The notes beneath the pieces are model-generated. The model did no database searches. It worked only from the letters and a program-made list of their open reading frames with translations, and was not told the DNA's origin. From Diplosphaera chodatii (Eukaryota; Chlorophyta; Trebouxiophyceae; Prasiolales; Stichococcaceae), in the NCBI GenBank assembly GCA_032358165.1, contig JAALGY010000030.1, positions 744,001 through 808,000 on the forward strand: a stretch of DNA of 64,000 bases, given 5' to 3'. This document shows positions 12,359 to 24,400 of the stretch, piece after piece; the stretch's first letter is position 1; each line of letters opens with the position of its first letter. A program made the position numbers and the translations under genes.

Positions 12359-12682
12359 TGTGGCTGGCCTTCGAACCTCATAGTGTTGACAAACCTTTTC
12401 CAAACCCTACATACCTTATCCAAACTTTACATGTGGAGCTTGTAATGACTGCCACAGCGATGACCGTCTTGGGTCCCGTTCACACGCTGCCTCATCTTTA
12501 CATCGTTGTTTTTTTTATTAGGCTCGTTTGAAAATAGCAATGCCAATCAAATCGTCATGATGCCGTTCTCTTAGCCCAATGCGGGCTGCAAACGAATATG
12601 AGCTTGGCTAAAATCCCCTGCAAAATTGTTGCTGCTGGAAATGTACATCAGCCCTGTCATTTGCTGCGTGTCCAGTGCATTA
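12359..12682. terminator. Convergent 3' region of RAF1 and the DUF2237 gene
   Basis: RAF1 (+) and the DUF2237 gene (-) end 324 bases apart. TGTAA on + at 12441..12445 suits RAF1; TTACA at 12498..12502 (TGTAA on -) suits DUF2237. Imperfect CAAAC-rich repeats lie at 12390..12430 and a T-rich run near 12508. Confidence 0.45.
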
Positions 12683-13608
12683 CTATACATCCTCAACGGC
12701 ATACTGCTTCAGCAGGTCCAGAGGTACCATGTCCAGGGCCTTGGCGTCTGTGGCCTCCAGAAAGACCTTGGGTGCTTTGCCAGCATCATGGGCCTGCTTC
12801 CACCTGCGGATGCAAATGAGATGGTGTGCAACACGACTGCCGGTGTGCTTCTGTAGCTTGCAAACAACCTGATTATGGCCGTGCTCTGATGCATCAGCGC
12901 TTGCTGCACCTTGCAACGCACAGGCACCACTTGCTGCCACTGCGAAGGCCTGCAGCACACAGCGAAATGTCAACAGTGTCAAATGTCTGATTCCGATTCC
13001 GCTGTGAGTTTTGTCGAGACTGCTTTGCATCAAGTGATACGCATGATCCCATGTGGGATGCGAGTGATCCCAACCTGGGAACCCCGGGCGAGGGGTGCTC
13101 AGGTCGTTGCCCTGCTCCTTGGTGTACTCGAGGAAGTCGTCTGTCACCTGCGAAGGCCAGGCACTCCAGCCTCAGACACAACTGCTTTCACTGTAACCGG
13201 TCAATGCTGACATCTGCAATGTTGCTCGTGCCGCGCTCCACTCAAAGCTCACATAAGAGCCTCAACAAGCTTGGACGATACAGAACCGTGTACACAGGGT
13301 GCTTGCTTCTCCGTGCGGAAGGAGAATATCAACAAACAGCTTGGTGCATGGATCCACACCTGAGCGCACACAGCATGCACGCCCGCGTCGCCCGACACGA
13401 CCTTGCAGTAGCCATCGCGCTGGAAGCCGGTCACCGGATCTTTGCAGCAGCACTGGAGCTCGCCGCCCAGCACGTTCTTGGTCTGCCCGGTGCTGTTGCC
13501 AGACGCCATTGCGGTGATGATGGAGTGGCGCTGCCGGCTTGTCAGGTTGGAAGCCGAAGCAGCCCTGCCAAACAAAGCGCCGCTTCTTCGAAGTACAGTG
13601 CCCTGCAT
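12683..13608 (-). CDS. DUF2237 family protein, probably organelle-targeted
   Basis: Exons complement(12683..12803, 12910..12949, 13075..13147, 13360..13608), giving 160 residues with GT-AG introns closing in phase. The mature part matches the short DUF2237 family widespread in bacteria: KNVLGGELQCCCKDPVTGF, RDGYCKVVSGDAGVHAVCAQ, VTDDFLEYTKEQGNDLSTPR, PGFPGLRSGSKWCLCVARW, and KAPKVFLEATDAKALDMV. The conserved Cys residues (CCCxDPxTGFxRDGxC, VCA, WCLC) are all present and could bind metal, but no biochemical role is established. The first ~38 residues (MQGTVLRRSGALFGRAASAS...) are basic and hydroxylated with no acidic residue, as in a plastid or mitochondrial presequence. A bacterial or organellar ancestry is plausible but unproven. 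Confidence 0.9.
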
Positions 13609-14128
13609 GCATGACGTCGATTACTCGGGCGTGAAGTTGAGGGTATGCAGCATGTGTGCTAACGGCGCTGTCGCCAGGATGACCATGCATGCACAGCCCC
13701 GCCGTTGCCGCACCTGTATGGCAGGCGCGCGGAGTGTCACGCGTGCGGACGCCGACAACATCTTTCAAATTGCACAAATGTCAACGTCGATGGAGGCGAA
13801 GCTCGCTTGCAGGTGCCAATGCCAACGTGGCATGACAGGGCGCGCCTTCGATCAAAGCAGGTGCAGCTTGCGCGTGGAGCCCGGATCTGCATGTTACCGC
13901 ATGAGCTGTATACCTTGCAACCAATCCTAGTCCACGCAAGACTTGCACGGCAATATGTGACAATTGCGGTCCGACCACTTGCAGAGACGACCTGCAGCAA
14001 GCCCTTTCGACGCTCTGTGACAGTTGCAGTGCATGGTAGACCACTTGCTTGCACCATGTAGAGGATGACTCAGCCATCATGTGAAGGACAGCAGTCACAA
14101 GCCACTGTAGCATTGGCCTCGTGCCAGC
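13609..14128. promoter_or_regulatory. Intergenic region between divergent DUF2237 gene and ALG14
   Basis: About 520 bases. I found no additional gene; short open frames on both strands have no family match. Confidence 0.4.
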
Positions 14129-15192
14129 ATGTGGCGCTGGCTCGGCGCCGTAGTGGCCATCATCGTGATTCGGGCCCTGATGCTGGCCATGCAGCCAGTG
14201 AAACGACGACGTAGCACGCAGCCCGCGAGCACCATGATCGTGCTTGGATCAGGTGCACTATGCAGCCGTGCTCCATCCTCATCACAGCCGACACGGCTGT
14301 GGTTATGGTGACAATTGGACAACAGGTTCCTTGACACAGCGCAGGCGGGCACACAGCAGAGATGCTGAAGCTCCTTGGCACGTTGCAGCTGCAGCAGTAC
14401 AGCCCGCGATCTTATGTAGTAGCGTCGACGGATGCCATGGGCACTGCAAAGGCCCAGGCATTTGAGCAGCAGCAGCAGAAGGACCAGCAGAAGGCACTAC
14501 AGCAGGCATGATTGCTAGGATGCTGTCTGTTTGATTACGCCATGCACTGCACAACGGTGATCACAACATGGCGACATGCACCCATCTTGCAGGCAAAGGA
14601 CCTCCGAGCAGCGCCCGCCACTGCGGCGGTAGATGTGATTCCACGCAGCAGGGAGGTTGGTCAATCTTACCTGACGTCCGTGCTCACGACGTTGCGAGCG
14701 CTGGCGACGGCCTGTGGCGTAGTCTTGCGGCGGCACCCAGATCTGGTGAGCGCCCGGGGTTCCCATCCACAAGCACCCGGCTGCCGCTGTCTGCTGTGCA
14801 GCACAGCTCAACACCTGCCGACATACACTGAGTACGTGGTACCTCCGTGCAGCTGTTGGTCAACGGACCGGGGACCTGCATACCCATATGTGCTGCTGCA
14901 TTGCTCTTCAGGTAAGTACTGCTAAAGCGGCATCGGCACGCACAGCCTGCACTGTGTGCCCCTGAAAATCAAGCTGGCAGGCGGCGGAAAACGTTGCAGC
15001 ATTGCTTTGCACAGGTTCCTCAGTGTCGCTCCTACACGGATTGTGTACGTCGAAAGCATCGCGCGTGTGGCGTCTCTCAGCCTGTCCGGTCTGATCTTAT
15101 ACCATTGCCATGCCACAAGCGCATTGTTTGTGCAGTGGCCAGCGTTGCAAAAACGCTACCCAAGGGCTCTGTATGAGGGAAGATTGTACTAA
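14129..15192 (+). CDS. ALG14: UDP-GlcNAc transferase membrane subunit ALG14
   Basis: Exons 14129..14252, 14345..14505, 14593..14745, 14853..14911, 15015..15192, giving 224 residues. ALG14 anchors the catalytic subunit ALG13 at the ER and with it adds the second GlcNAc to dolichol-PP-GlcNAc in N-glycan synthesis. The sequence shows an N-terminal membrane helix (LGAVVAIIVIRALMLAM), the Gly-rich loop IVLGSGGHTAEMLKLLG, YSPRSYVVASTD, VIPRSREVGQSYLTS, LLVNGPGTCIPICAA, IVYVESIARVASLSLSG, and the ending FVQWPALQKRYPRALYEGRL. Intron 2 (14506..14592) begins with GC, not GT (CAG|GCATGA). No GT donor keeps the frame there, so it is read as a GC-AG intron. Confidence 0.93.
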
Positions 15193-15445
15193 TGACAGAT
15201 GCTTTGGGATCCAACTGCATTCAAGCAGATATCGTGATTCTCAACAGATCCAGCGGCAAACACGATAAGCATCAATCGGCAAAGCGTGGGGCAATCGAAT
15301 CAATGTGCTCGTTTGTTGCTGTTCCTTGGGACAGGCCGGTTCCTCACGGGTGTGAACACACCCAACGCACACGTTGATAAACACAGCAGCAGCTGCCTCA
15401 ACATCAATGGACACCCCTATGCACTAGCCAACGCTGTGCAGCCTT

Positions 15446-18400
15446 TCAGCTGTCGCTTGATCCAAGGTCCACATGATCAGCGCCCGCCTCAGCCTCCAGC
15501 TGATCGCCGACCACGTTCACGAAGACCTGCTCCAGGGTGGGCTGGCTCAGGCTGAAGGTCTGGATGCCCAGCTGCTGGCGCGCCGCCTCAACGGCGCGAA
15601 ACACCGCTGGCAGCGAAGCGCCTGGGGGCAGCGCAAAGCGCAGCCGCCCGCCTGCGGGCGCCTCGGTAGGCGCGGCGCCCAGCTGGGCCGCTGCAAACTC
15701 CACAATGGCAGCCTGCCCCGCGGCATTGTCCGCACCAAACACCTCCAGCAGGTATGAGCCTGCAGCGTGACGAGCACGAGCACCGAGTCTGCATGTGCTG
15801 CCCAGCAAGGACTGTCTTCTGAGCATCAAATGTGAATTGACATGCGAGCAGCTGCATACCGCCGTACAGGCTCTTCAAGCGCTGCGGGCTGCCGACGCAG
15901 GCCAGCCTGCCCGTGTGCATGATGCCAACCCGGCTGCAGAGGACCTCCACCTGGCCAGAACATCAAGACACTCAGCTTGGCAGATGCTCTGGCCAGTTTG
16001 TGTTCCTTGATGTGACTGTACCAATCGTCAGTGGTGCTCTTCGGTTTCACCTCCTCCATGCTGTGGGTCGTCAGCACGACGGCAACATCTGCAGCCTCAG
16101 TCGCAGCCAGGATGGCGCCCCACATCGCACGCCGAGCTCTGGGATCCATGCCTGAAAAACGAAAGTACCAAGCAGATGCGGGTCAGCAGTCATCAGTGCA
16201 AAGGTCGCCCAGCACATGTTGTCCACGATCCAGGCACCAATGAGGATCTGCTGTAGCCATGCAACACCCATCAAAGCAGCAGCGACACAGAGCAGGAGGT
16301 CGCACCAGAGGAGGGCTCGTCCAGCAGCACGGCCGCGGGGCGCCCGGCGAGCGCGATGGCCAGGCTGAGCTTGCGCTTGTTGCCGCCGGAGTAGGTGTGC
16401 GCCGGCCGCAGCGCCATCTCCGCGGGCAGCCCCACCCGCCGCACCAGCTCCAGGGCCTCCGCACCCACCTCCCGCTCCGCCATGCCCTGCACCGTGGCAG
16501 CCAGACGATGCAGTACAAGCATAGGTGCTGCTGCCCAGCCTGGGTGTGGGACGCGGTGCAATGGTCAACAAGCAGTGGGGCTTAGCGGGGACGGCGGCCA
16601 GTGAGCACACCTTCAGTCGCAGGAACAGCTGCAGGTGCTCCAGCCCTGTGAGCAGGCCCAGCAGCGGGTCCACCTGCAACGGGCCACGACGAACCCTGTC
16701 GTTGACCATTCGAAGGCAGCAAACATGCAAAGGCGGAGCTTGTGGTGGCATCGGGGGCTGGCAGGCTGCGGTGCAGCAGCGCGCCTGCGGGCAGTACCCC
16801 AGGGCGGCTTGGGCTGCGGCTGAGCCGGCGGGCGCGCCGCTGACGAAAGCAGCGCCGCTGGTGGCCTGCTGCCGCCCGGCCAGGATCGACAGCGCCGTCG
16901 TCTTGCCGGCGCCTGCGCAGCAGGGGCGCAGCATGTAACCACGATGCAGTGGCAGAGTGAGAGTGTATGTCAAGGTCGGTTTTGGGTTGGATGCAGGCAG
17001 CAGCCTGCTGGCGGCAGTGCGCAGTGCTCACCGTTGGGCCCAAGGAACCCGAAGCGCTCACAGCGCCTGATGCCCAAGCACAGGTCCTCGACTGCTGCCT
17101 GCACTCCTCAGCAGACGGTGAGTTTGCACGCAGGATCTGGCGCGAGCGCTGCAGTGATGCAGGTGTCGGCAGCATCTGCCCAGACATGCTGTCAAGTTTC
17201 AACAGGGGGCGGCACCTTCGAGCCAGGCGGCCCGTAGCGCTTGTGCAGATGGGCCAGGCACACCGCATCCTGCTGCGCACCGCCGCTCAACACTCGCTCC
17301 CGCTCTGCTGCCACCCCGCCATCCTCCTGCTGCAGTGCGGTGCGTTGTACAGATTACCGACCCGAGACAGCCACTTGGCTGACAATGTATGTGCAAAGTA
17401 CTGGCCAAACTGCAGCCATGCGGAGAATGCTGATGAGTTCACCTGTGTAGTGCCATGATGGGCCGACTGCGGCCCCTGACCCTGCAGCGCTCCATCTTCA
17501 TGGCCATTGGCCAACCCTGTCAGCTCCAGGTCGCCTCCAACAGCAGCTTTTGCTGCGACACCTGCCTTTGCTGCGCTGCTGCTGCTGCCACTGCTCCGGC
17601 CTGTTGGCCGCCTGAAGCGGCTCCCGCACCACTGTGCGAGCGCCGCCCAGGGGTCGCCGTCCGATGACGCCCGCTCCAGCAGCAGCACGAGTGCAAAGAA
17701 GGCCGCAGCCTCGGCCGCAAGGTGCAGCAGCGACCGCCCCAGCACGTGATAGGCGAAGATGCCCGACTGTGGCACCGTCGGCAGTGTGGCTGCTGTGGCA
17801 GAGGAGGCAGCTGCGGCCGCCGCGGCCCGCGCCTCTGCCAGACCCGCCTCCAAGTTGTACTTGCTGAGCTCTATCAACCCCTCGCCTGCGTCGCAGTGCG
17901 ATACAGCATCGTCACCTCGCAGGTCTGGGTGCAGCATAGACAAGTGTACATGCACATGCACATTGACACATGACATACCCAGGTTGAACGGTGGCACCAG
18001 CCGAGCAAATGGCACCAGCAGCCGTTGTGCGGCCCGAGTCTCGGGTATCCCAGCCTGCATGATTTACAATGTCTGGCATCACAAGCCACCACATGTGTGG
18101 CGCGTATGAGCTTCATGTGCACAGGGCAGGCAGCATGCTTATTGTGCAGTCCATGCTCACCATGACGTAGGACCCAACAACCAGCAGGAAACCAAAGACG
18201 AAGTTGATGCCAGCTACGGCCACCTGACACACCCAACATGCAACATCAGCGGCCGGACACACTCGGCGGCCTTTGTCATGTTGCAGCAAAACCTGCAAGA
18301 TCCGACTGAACACAACGTGCCTGTGCAGCCGTCGGATTGCCGAAGGAGAAGCCCTGGCAGTATGCCAGAGGTATGACTGCGAGGCCATACATGAACAGAA

Positions 18401-21400
18401 GGAGAAACCCCGCTGCCACCTGAAGATCGTTGGCGATTGGTTTGTAAGCTTGTGCATGCTGTCAATCGTGGTGCTGCTGTACCTGCAAGCAAACTTCCAG
18501 GATGCACAGCACGGAATGATGTGCACCATCGGTCCAAGCCTCACATACCTTCTCGGTGCTGCCTGTGGTGGCTTCATCGCCAAATGCCGCAAAGATGGCC
18601 ACAGACAAGACTGTGAGGCCAAAGTGCGTGGCGGCATCCCAGACGAAATGCCCACCCCAGTAGGCCAGTGCCGAGCAGCCAGAGATGAGCTGCATGTGTG
18701 TGGCTGCAGCTGCCCTTTCTGCCACTGGTGCGATCGCATATGCCCCTGCATGCAGCACCTGGCACAGGTCACAGCATGACAACATAAACATACATGCAAC
18801 TACCACCTGATGTTTGACTGGTTTGATGGTCTTTGCGATTGTGCCGCACCGACGGGCAAACTCACCAGAAAGGTAGCAGAAGGGGATGAGCAGGAACACG
18901 GCAGCAAGCACGTTGAGCACTGTGTCGAGTTGGAGCGACTCCTCCTGTGTCAGCGGCAGCGGGTGGCTGTGGACGCGCAGGTCCGGCCCTGCGGGCGATG
19001 AGGACGCAATCCATCGTTTAAAGTGTTCGACCCAAAAACACTGGGGCCGTGGGGTGGCGTGCTCTGGCTCACATCAGCTTTGCTTTGGCACAGCTCATGC
19101 TGCGCCAATTTGCCACCTGCAGAGCCATTGCCCGCAGCCACGGCACCGACGACTTCGTGCAGGTCGGACAGCAGCGCCGGCAGCGCGTGGTAGCTGCTGC
19201 CATTGTGCAGCAGCGTGACTGCCGGCGCCGCCAGCCGCTGCGCAAACCCAGCTGCCACCCTGCACAGTTGGCAAAACCAAACGTATGCCCAATCAGTGGT
19301 TGCACAGCCTGAAAAGCTAATGCGTGATCTGTTTGTCAGTACAGAAGTGAGGAGTTGATGACCATGGTCGCAACGCTGCAGCACACCGACATCTGCATCA
19401 TGTTTCACATAGCCATATGGATGCAGTCGTACCTGCCCTCAGGTGTGGCCTGCAGCAGCGTCGACGCCAGTGCCACCCCGTCGCTCAGCTGATTCTGCCA
19501 GTCTGTCCAGTTGACTGCGGAGGCATTGAGCTGCGACAGCTGCGGCAGCGCAGCACGGACCGCATCACCGACGCGGTCAGTGACATGCCGCGTGATGTTG
19601 TCGTCGAACACCAGAGCACCATACTGTGGCTGCACCCCCTGGCCGAGGCCCTGAAGCAGACAGAACGCTCGGCACCGTGGAAAAGGCTTGCTAGGTATGC
19701 ATGGCGATGATCTGTGCCTGGGCCGAGGTGGCAACGGCATGGCTGGTTGGGCTCTGCAACCCCAAGCCTCGTACCTGCAGCAGATGCTGGCTCAGAGCAT
19801 AGCTGTTATTGGCGGTGCTGCCGGCAAACAGCAGGCCAGCAGCTCCGCAGCCGCCGGCGACGCCGTAGCCTTTCTGCCCGCCCTGCCCAGGCGGCTGCAT
19901 GCAGCGCTGCAGGGCTGCTGGAGCATTGCTCACCGGAACAGGAAGCTCCTGACCTGCGCAGGTTACCACTGCACATCGTTGAGTCGCCCTGTGCAACTGT
20001 ACCACAAGCTGATCCTACCTGAGTTTGTGCAAGTTGAAGTATCACCATTCAACACCAGCATGCCAGACGCTGGAGGCCGCACCAAAGCGCTGCAGAGTAA
20101 GGTCCATGCTGGGTGCGGTCGGGTCGATGTTGACCTTGAGGATGCTCTGCGGTTGCAACATGTGAAGATGTGTAGTCAAGCGACTACAGCGCATACATGC
20201 TACAGTGCAAACAAACATGCCATGTCCAGGCATGCAGGTTCTTCAGCGTGTGCTGTGCAGGGAGGTCACCAGGACTGCGGCGACTGCCACGATGGGCAGC
20301 AGCAGAGTGAACACGGCGCCGCGCACATCGCGACTGGCTGTCAGCGCCCGCTTGCGCAGCATCTCCCGGAAAGCCCTGGCCTGCTGCCACAGGTCGTTGG
20401 CAGGCTGCGACCTCAGGCTCGCTTCTGCAGAGCGCTGCGGCTGATGCCGGCCAGCTGCACCATTGCTAGGGCTGCGCCCATGCCCCTCAACTGAGCTTTC
20501 CACATGTGAGCCATTCGAAGCAGTGGATCCTGCATCCTGCAAACGTGCTGGATCATCCGGTGGCCCAGCTGCCGGCTGCAGGGGCGTGCTGCCATCGGCG
20601 CCCGGATCAATCGCTGCCACGCTTTGCTGCGCTGCGTGCTCGGCGGCAGCGCTGGTGCGCATGAAGACCTCCTCTAAGGACGGTGTGGAGACGCCCCAGT
20701 GCACCAGTCCCAGGCGCTTTCCTGTGGAGAGACAACCCGTGCCAATTAGCTGCTCTGGCATTCATGAAGCCTGATGGATGCTGGCGCCTGCCATGATCAT
20801 TATCACTGAAAGCGGCTTGCATCAAGGCACACAAGCCTCATGCGAAAGACTCTCTGCAAGGGCGTCAACAACACACCTTCGCTGTCCAGGGCATCCAGCA
20901 GGTCGGGAAGTGCCGCTGATGTGGCAGGGCTACTTGGCAGGCGGAACACCAACTCGCCACCGCACGCACGCTCTTGTGCGGCGCTGACCACATGCTGTGT
21001 AACCATGGTGCTGATCGCATCTGTGTCGACTGGCTGGTCCACGGCAGCAGTGACCGTCAGCATGTAGCCGTCGCCAAAACGCTCCTGTGACCGAAAGACA
21101 CAGGCATTGGTGTCAAAGGATGGGGAACTATACGAGGTCTGAACGATTTCGACAGACTCGCATGTTTACTGCATAGGCACAATCGCTGCTGCCTTGCCTT
21201 CAGTGCCAGAGATGGCCCATGGCAGGCAAGCCGCCCTGCCGCCAACACAACGACTTCGTCCGACAGCACATCGGCTTCGTCCATGAAGTGTGTCGTCAGC
21301 AGGAGCGCAGTGTCCTGCTTTGCTCGCCGCAGAAGTGTGCGCAGCCCTTGGCGTGCCACGGCATCCATCCCTGCGACAGGTGAAACAGAGTGCTAGGCTT

Positions 21401-24400
21401 CAGAAGATGCACCTGACTGACGATGTGCATGCTCGCTGGCGTTCGTGACAGTCCATCATAGGGCTGACAGTACCTGAGGAAGGCTCGTCCAGAATGACGA
21501 CTGCCGGGGATCCCAGAAGCGCGATGCCGACCTACGCAGCAAGACCAGACGGTCCACTCTGCTCTGTATGTATGCAATCTATATAAGAGGGGTGTCAGGC
21601 AACGCATGTGAAGCGTCTTGTTGCGTTCTGCTGCTCGCACCTGCAGCTTGCGCTTCATGCCGCCAGACAGTGATGCTGCAGGCGCATCAAACTTCTTTGC
21701 AAGCCCCACAGCTTCCGCCATAGCTGCCACAGCAGCGCTCTGATCGCCTGGAGGTCAGAAACCACAGCAATGTCAGCATCGTGGAGCTTAAGCGGCTTCC
21801 ACGTGTTATGCTGGTGACAGCTACGCGGCAGCAGAATGGTGAACCAGGGAGCTGTGGGTGCATTTCAACCCACCAGAATCACCAGGGGCATACCTGGCAT
21901 GCCACGGATGGCGGCAAACAGCGCCAGGTGCTCCCGGACAGTCAGGGTGTCATACAGCACGTTGCGCTGGGGGCACAGCCCCAGGCGCGCCGCCTGCACC
22001 GCCCCCGGCTCATGTGCCACGCTGCGGCCGTTGAGCAGGATGTCGCCGCTGCTGGGCGGCAGCATGCCTGCGGTCGAGACACCCACCACGTGGGTGACAC
22101 TGACCCTAGGGGTATATGCACAAGTCACCAATACTGCCGCTGGTCTAGAGCACAGCGCTGCGACCAGTTGTACATTCTGAGCAGTCAGCTGTCGTCTTGA
22201 ACCATCTTGTCCATTGGTGTATGACCTTCATATTGCGACTGCCGCATCTGCCTCACCGCAAAGGATTTGAACCAGTGTCGATTTGCCAGCCCCGTTGTGG
22301 CCCAGCAGCACTGTGATCTGGCCAGCCTGCGCTTGGAAGCTGATGCCCTGCAGCGCTTGTGTGGCTCCATACGACTTGAACAGCTGCCTGACGCTGACAG
22401 CAGCGGCTGGTTGCAGGGCATTGCCATCTGGCGTCCCCGTCTCCACATCATTGGTGCCACTTGCTGTTGTAGTAGTTATACCTACAGCAAGAATGCTCGC
22501 AATCTGTGTCAAACAACACTCTGTGAGCGTCAGGTGTCCGAACTTCAGGCATGCTATCGCCATAGGGCACACCGTTGTCGACTGGTATGTACGGCTGTGG
22601 GTGAGCTGCCCCAAACACAGCAGGCGACAGCGTGTGCAGCCACTGCTGAAGCTGCTGCCCGTGCGCTTGCCTGAACCAGGGGGAGCAAGACGGTGAAGGA
22701 GGAAAGGGTGCTGTGTGGGTCAGCAACGGAGTCAATTTTAGCAAAACGCTGCAAATCTCACATTGGACCACATACCAGTATGACGGCCGCAGGACGAATG
22801 TCCAGTGTTGTCGAGGTCCAAAGGTGCCTGGCAGCACTTGCTCAAGGTACCATGCAATAGCCAGGTAGAGCTTGGCATCCAGAATCAGCAGCCTGCACAA
22901 CAGCAAACCTGGTCACTGACCGCTCGAATTTTAGTGGGATGTCTCCAGATCGCCATAGCTGGCCTGAGCACATGCAGCCAGTTACGCCAAATCAGAAACC
23001 GCACCCAATCACAGCTGCCATAGGAAAAGGGTCCGCAAATACTGTTCCCCAGGAGGCGCCTTTGCCAGAACTCTCGTACTGGGCCAGCAAGTCGGCGCCA
23101 AATGTGAATGCAGTGGGAGCTGACAGCGAGGCCAAACCCTTCGCATACAACGCCTGAGGTTCGCCTGCATTTGTCAACATGTGCTTGAGGTCGAAGGGTT
23201 TACTGCGGCATGGAAGGCAGCCTGACTGTACAGTGCGCTGGGCATCTAAGCAGTCGTCTGCATGAAGCCCACCTGTCCTGAAAAACACATAGCGTGGGAG
23301 TAGCATACAGAAATGTAGCAACAGACCAGCCACCGCCGCCAGCTTGGCCCGTGAAAACATAGAGGCCACCAACATCCCGAAGCTCAGTTCAGCTGCACAT
23401 GAATGAGTCAAGATATCGTATGGTTGTCAGGCAGGCGCTGTAGCCGTGAAGCAGTGTCCCACATCGTCATGAACACGGGTGTGGGAGGGAAGTTCGTGAC
23501 AGTTACCAGCAGCAAAAGCCATCAGCAGCACCTGCGCCAGACAGCACGGTGTGGTCAGTACCTACATGTAGCTGTTTAAAACCGTACACCACACGGCGGC
23601 CACACTGCACACCAAGCACAGCATCCCAGCCCAGCAGTGGGTGGCGCACCAGAAGAAGTGTCGGCTCTGTGTATCGAAGGAACGAGATGCAGCACACGAG
23701 CGTGACAGTTGTGCTGACAACAGCCAGGAGGGCCCCATAGGTGACAGCCCATGCGGCTGGCAGCACCCAGGACTGCAGGTTCTGGCACAGCATGAGATCG
23801 CGTGCACCGGTCTCCTTTTCCTCTACGAGGCCCCTGCAGAGGGGGTCGGCTCTGCATCACAAGCCTGCCCTTTAACAGCATTGCAGAGCATGCAGTGCTT
23901 TGTGTGCTAGCAACCGTACCTAATCAGCTGAGAAAGAGGGTAGACCAGCGAGAGTGCCATCAGCAGGCCAAGCATGGGACCGACGGCATCGTAGAAGCGG
24001 TTGTGGTTGTAGCTCGCCGTGGGGAACGGCGCACTCCACACTGTCCAGGACTGAGGCCCTGTGGTGCCAGGCAGCTGCAGGCTGGTGTCTTTTGTGCCTG
24101 CTGCTTCCTGAAGGACGTAGCCATCTATCGCACTCTGTGCAAAGCATAAAGGTCTTGTCAAAAACATTTTGGGTTACAGTGCAGATCATCTTGACGCAGC
24201 GCCACCTGGGCTGCATGAATGTGGTCTGCTGCGCACCGCACACCTGGATACTGAGGAAGCCGCTGCTGAGATACTCTTTGTAGTGCACCTGCATGTGGAC
24301 AAGATGTGAATAGTCGCAATTCTTGCTGAAGCTTGGAAGGTGCTGCGTCTTAGTGCACACATCAGCAGCAGGAGGTGCATGCAAGCCAACTTGCTGGCAA

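Noticed and set aside
15286..15555. Plus-strand open frames between ALG14 and ABCA
   Set aside because: They overlap the minus-strand last exon of ABCA, which has a strong family match.
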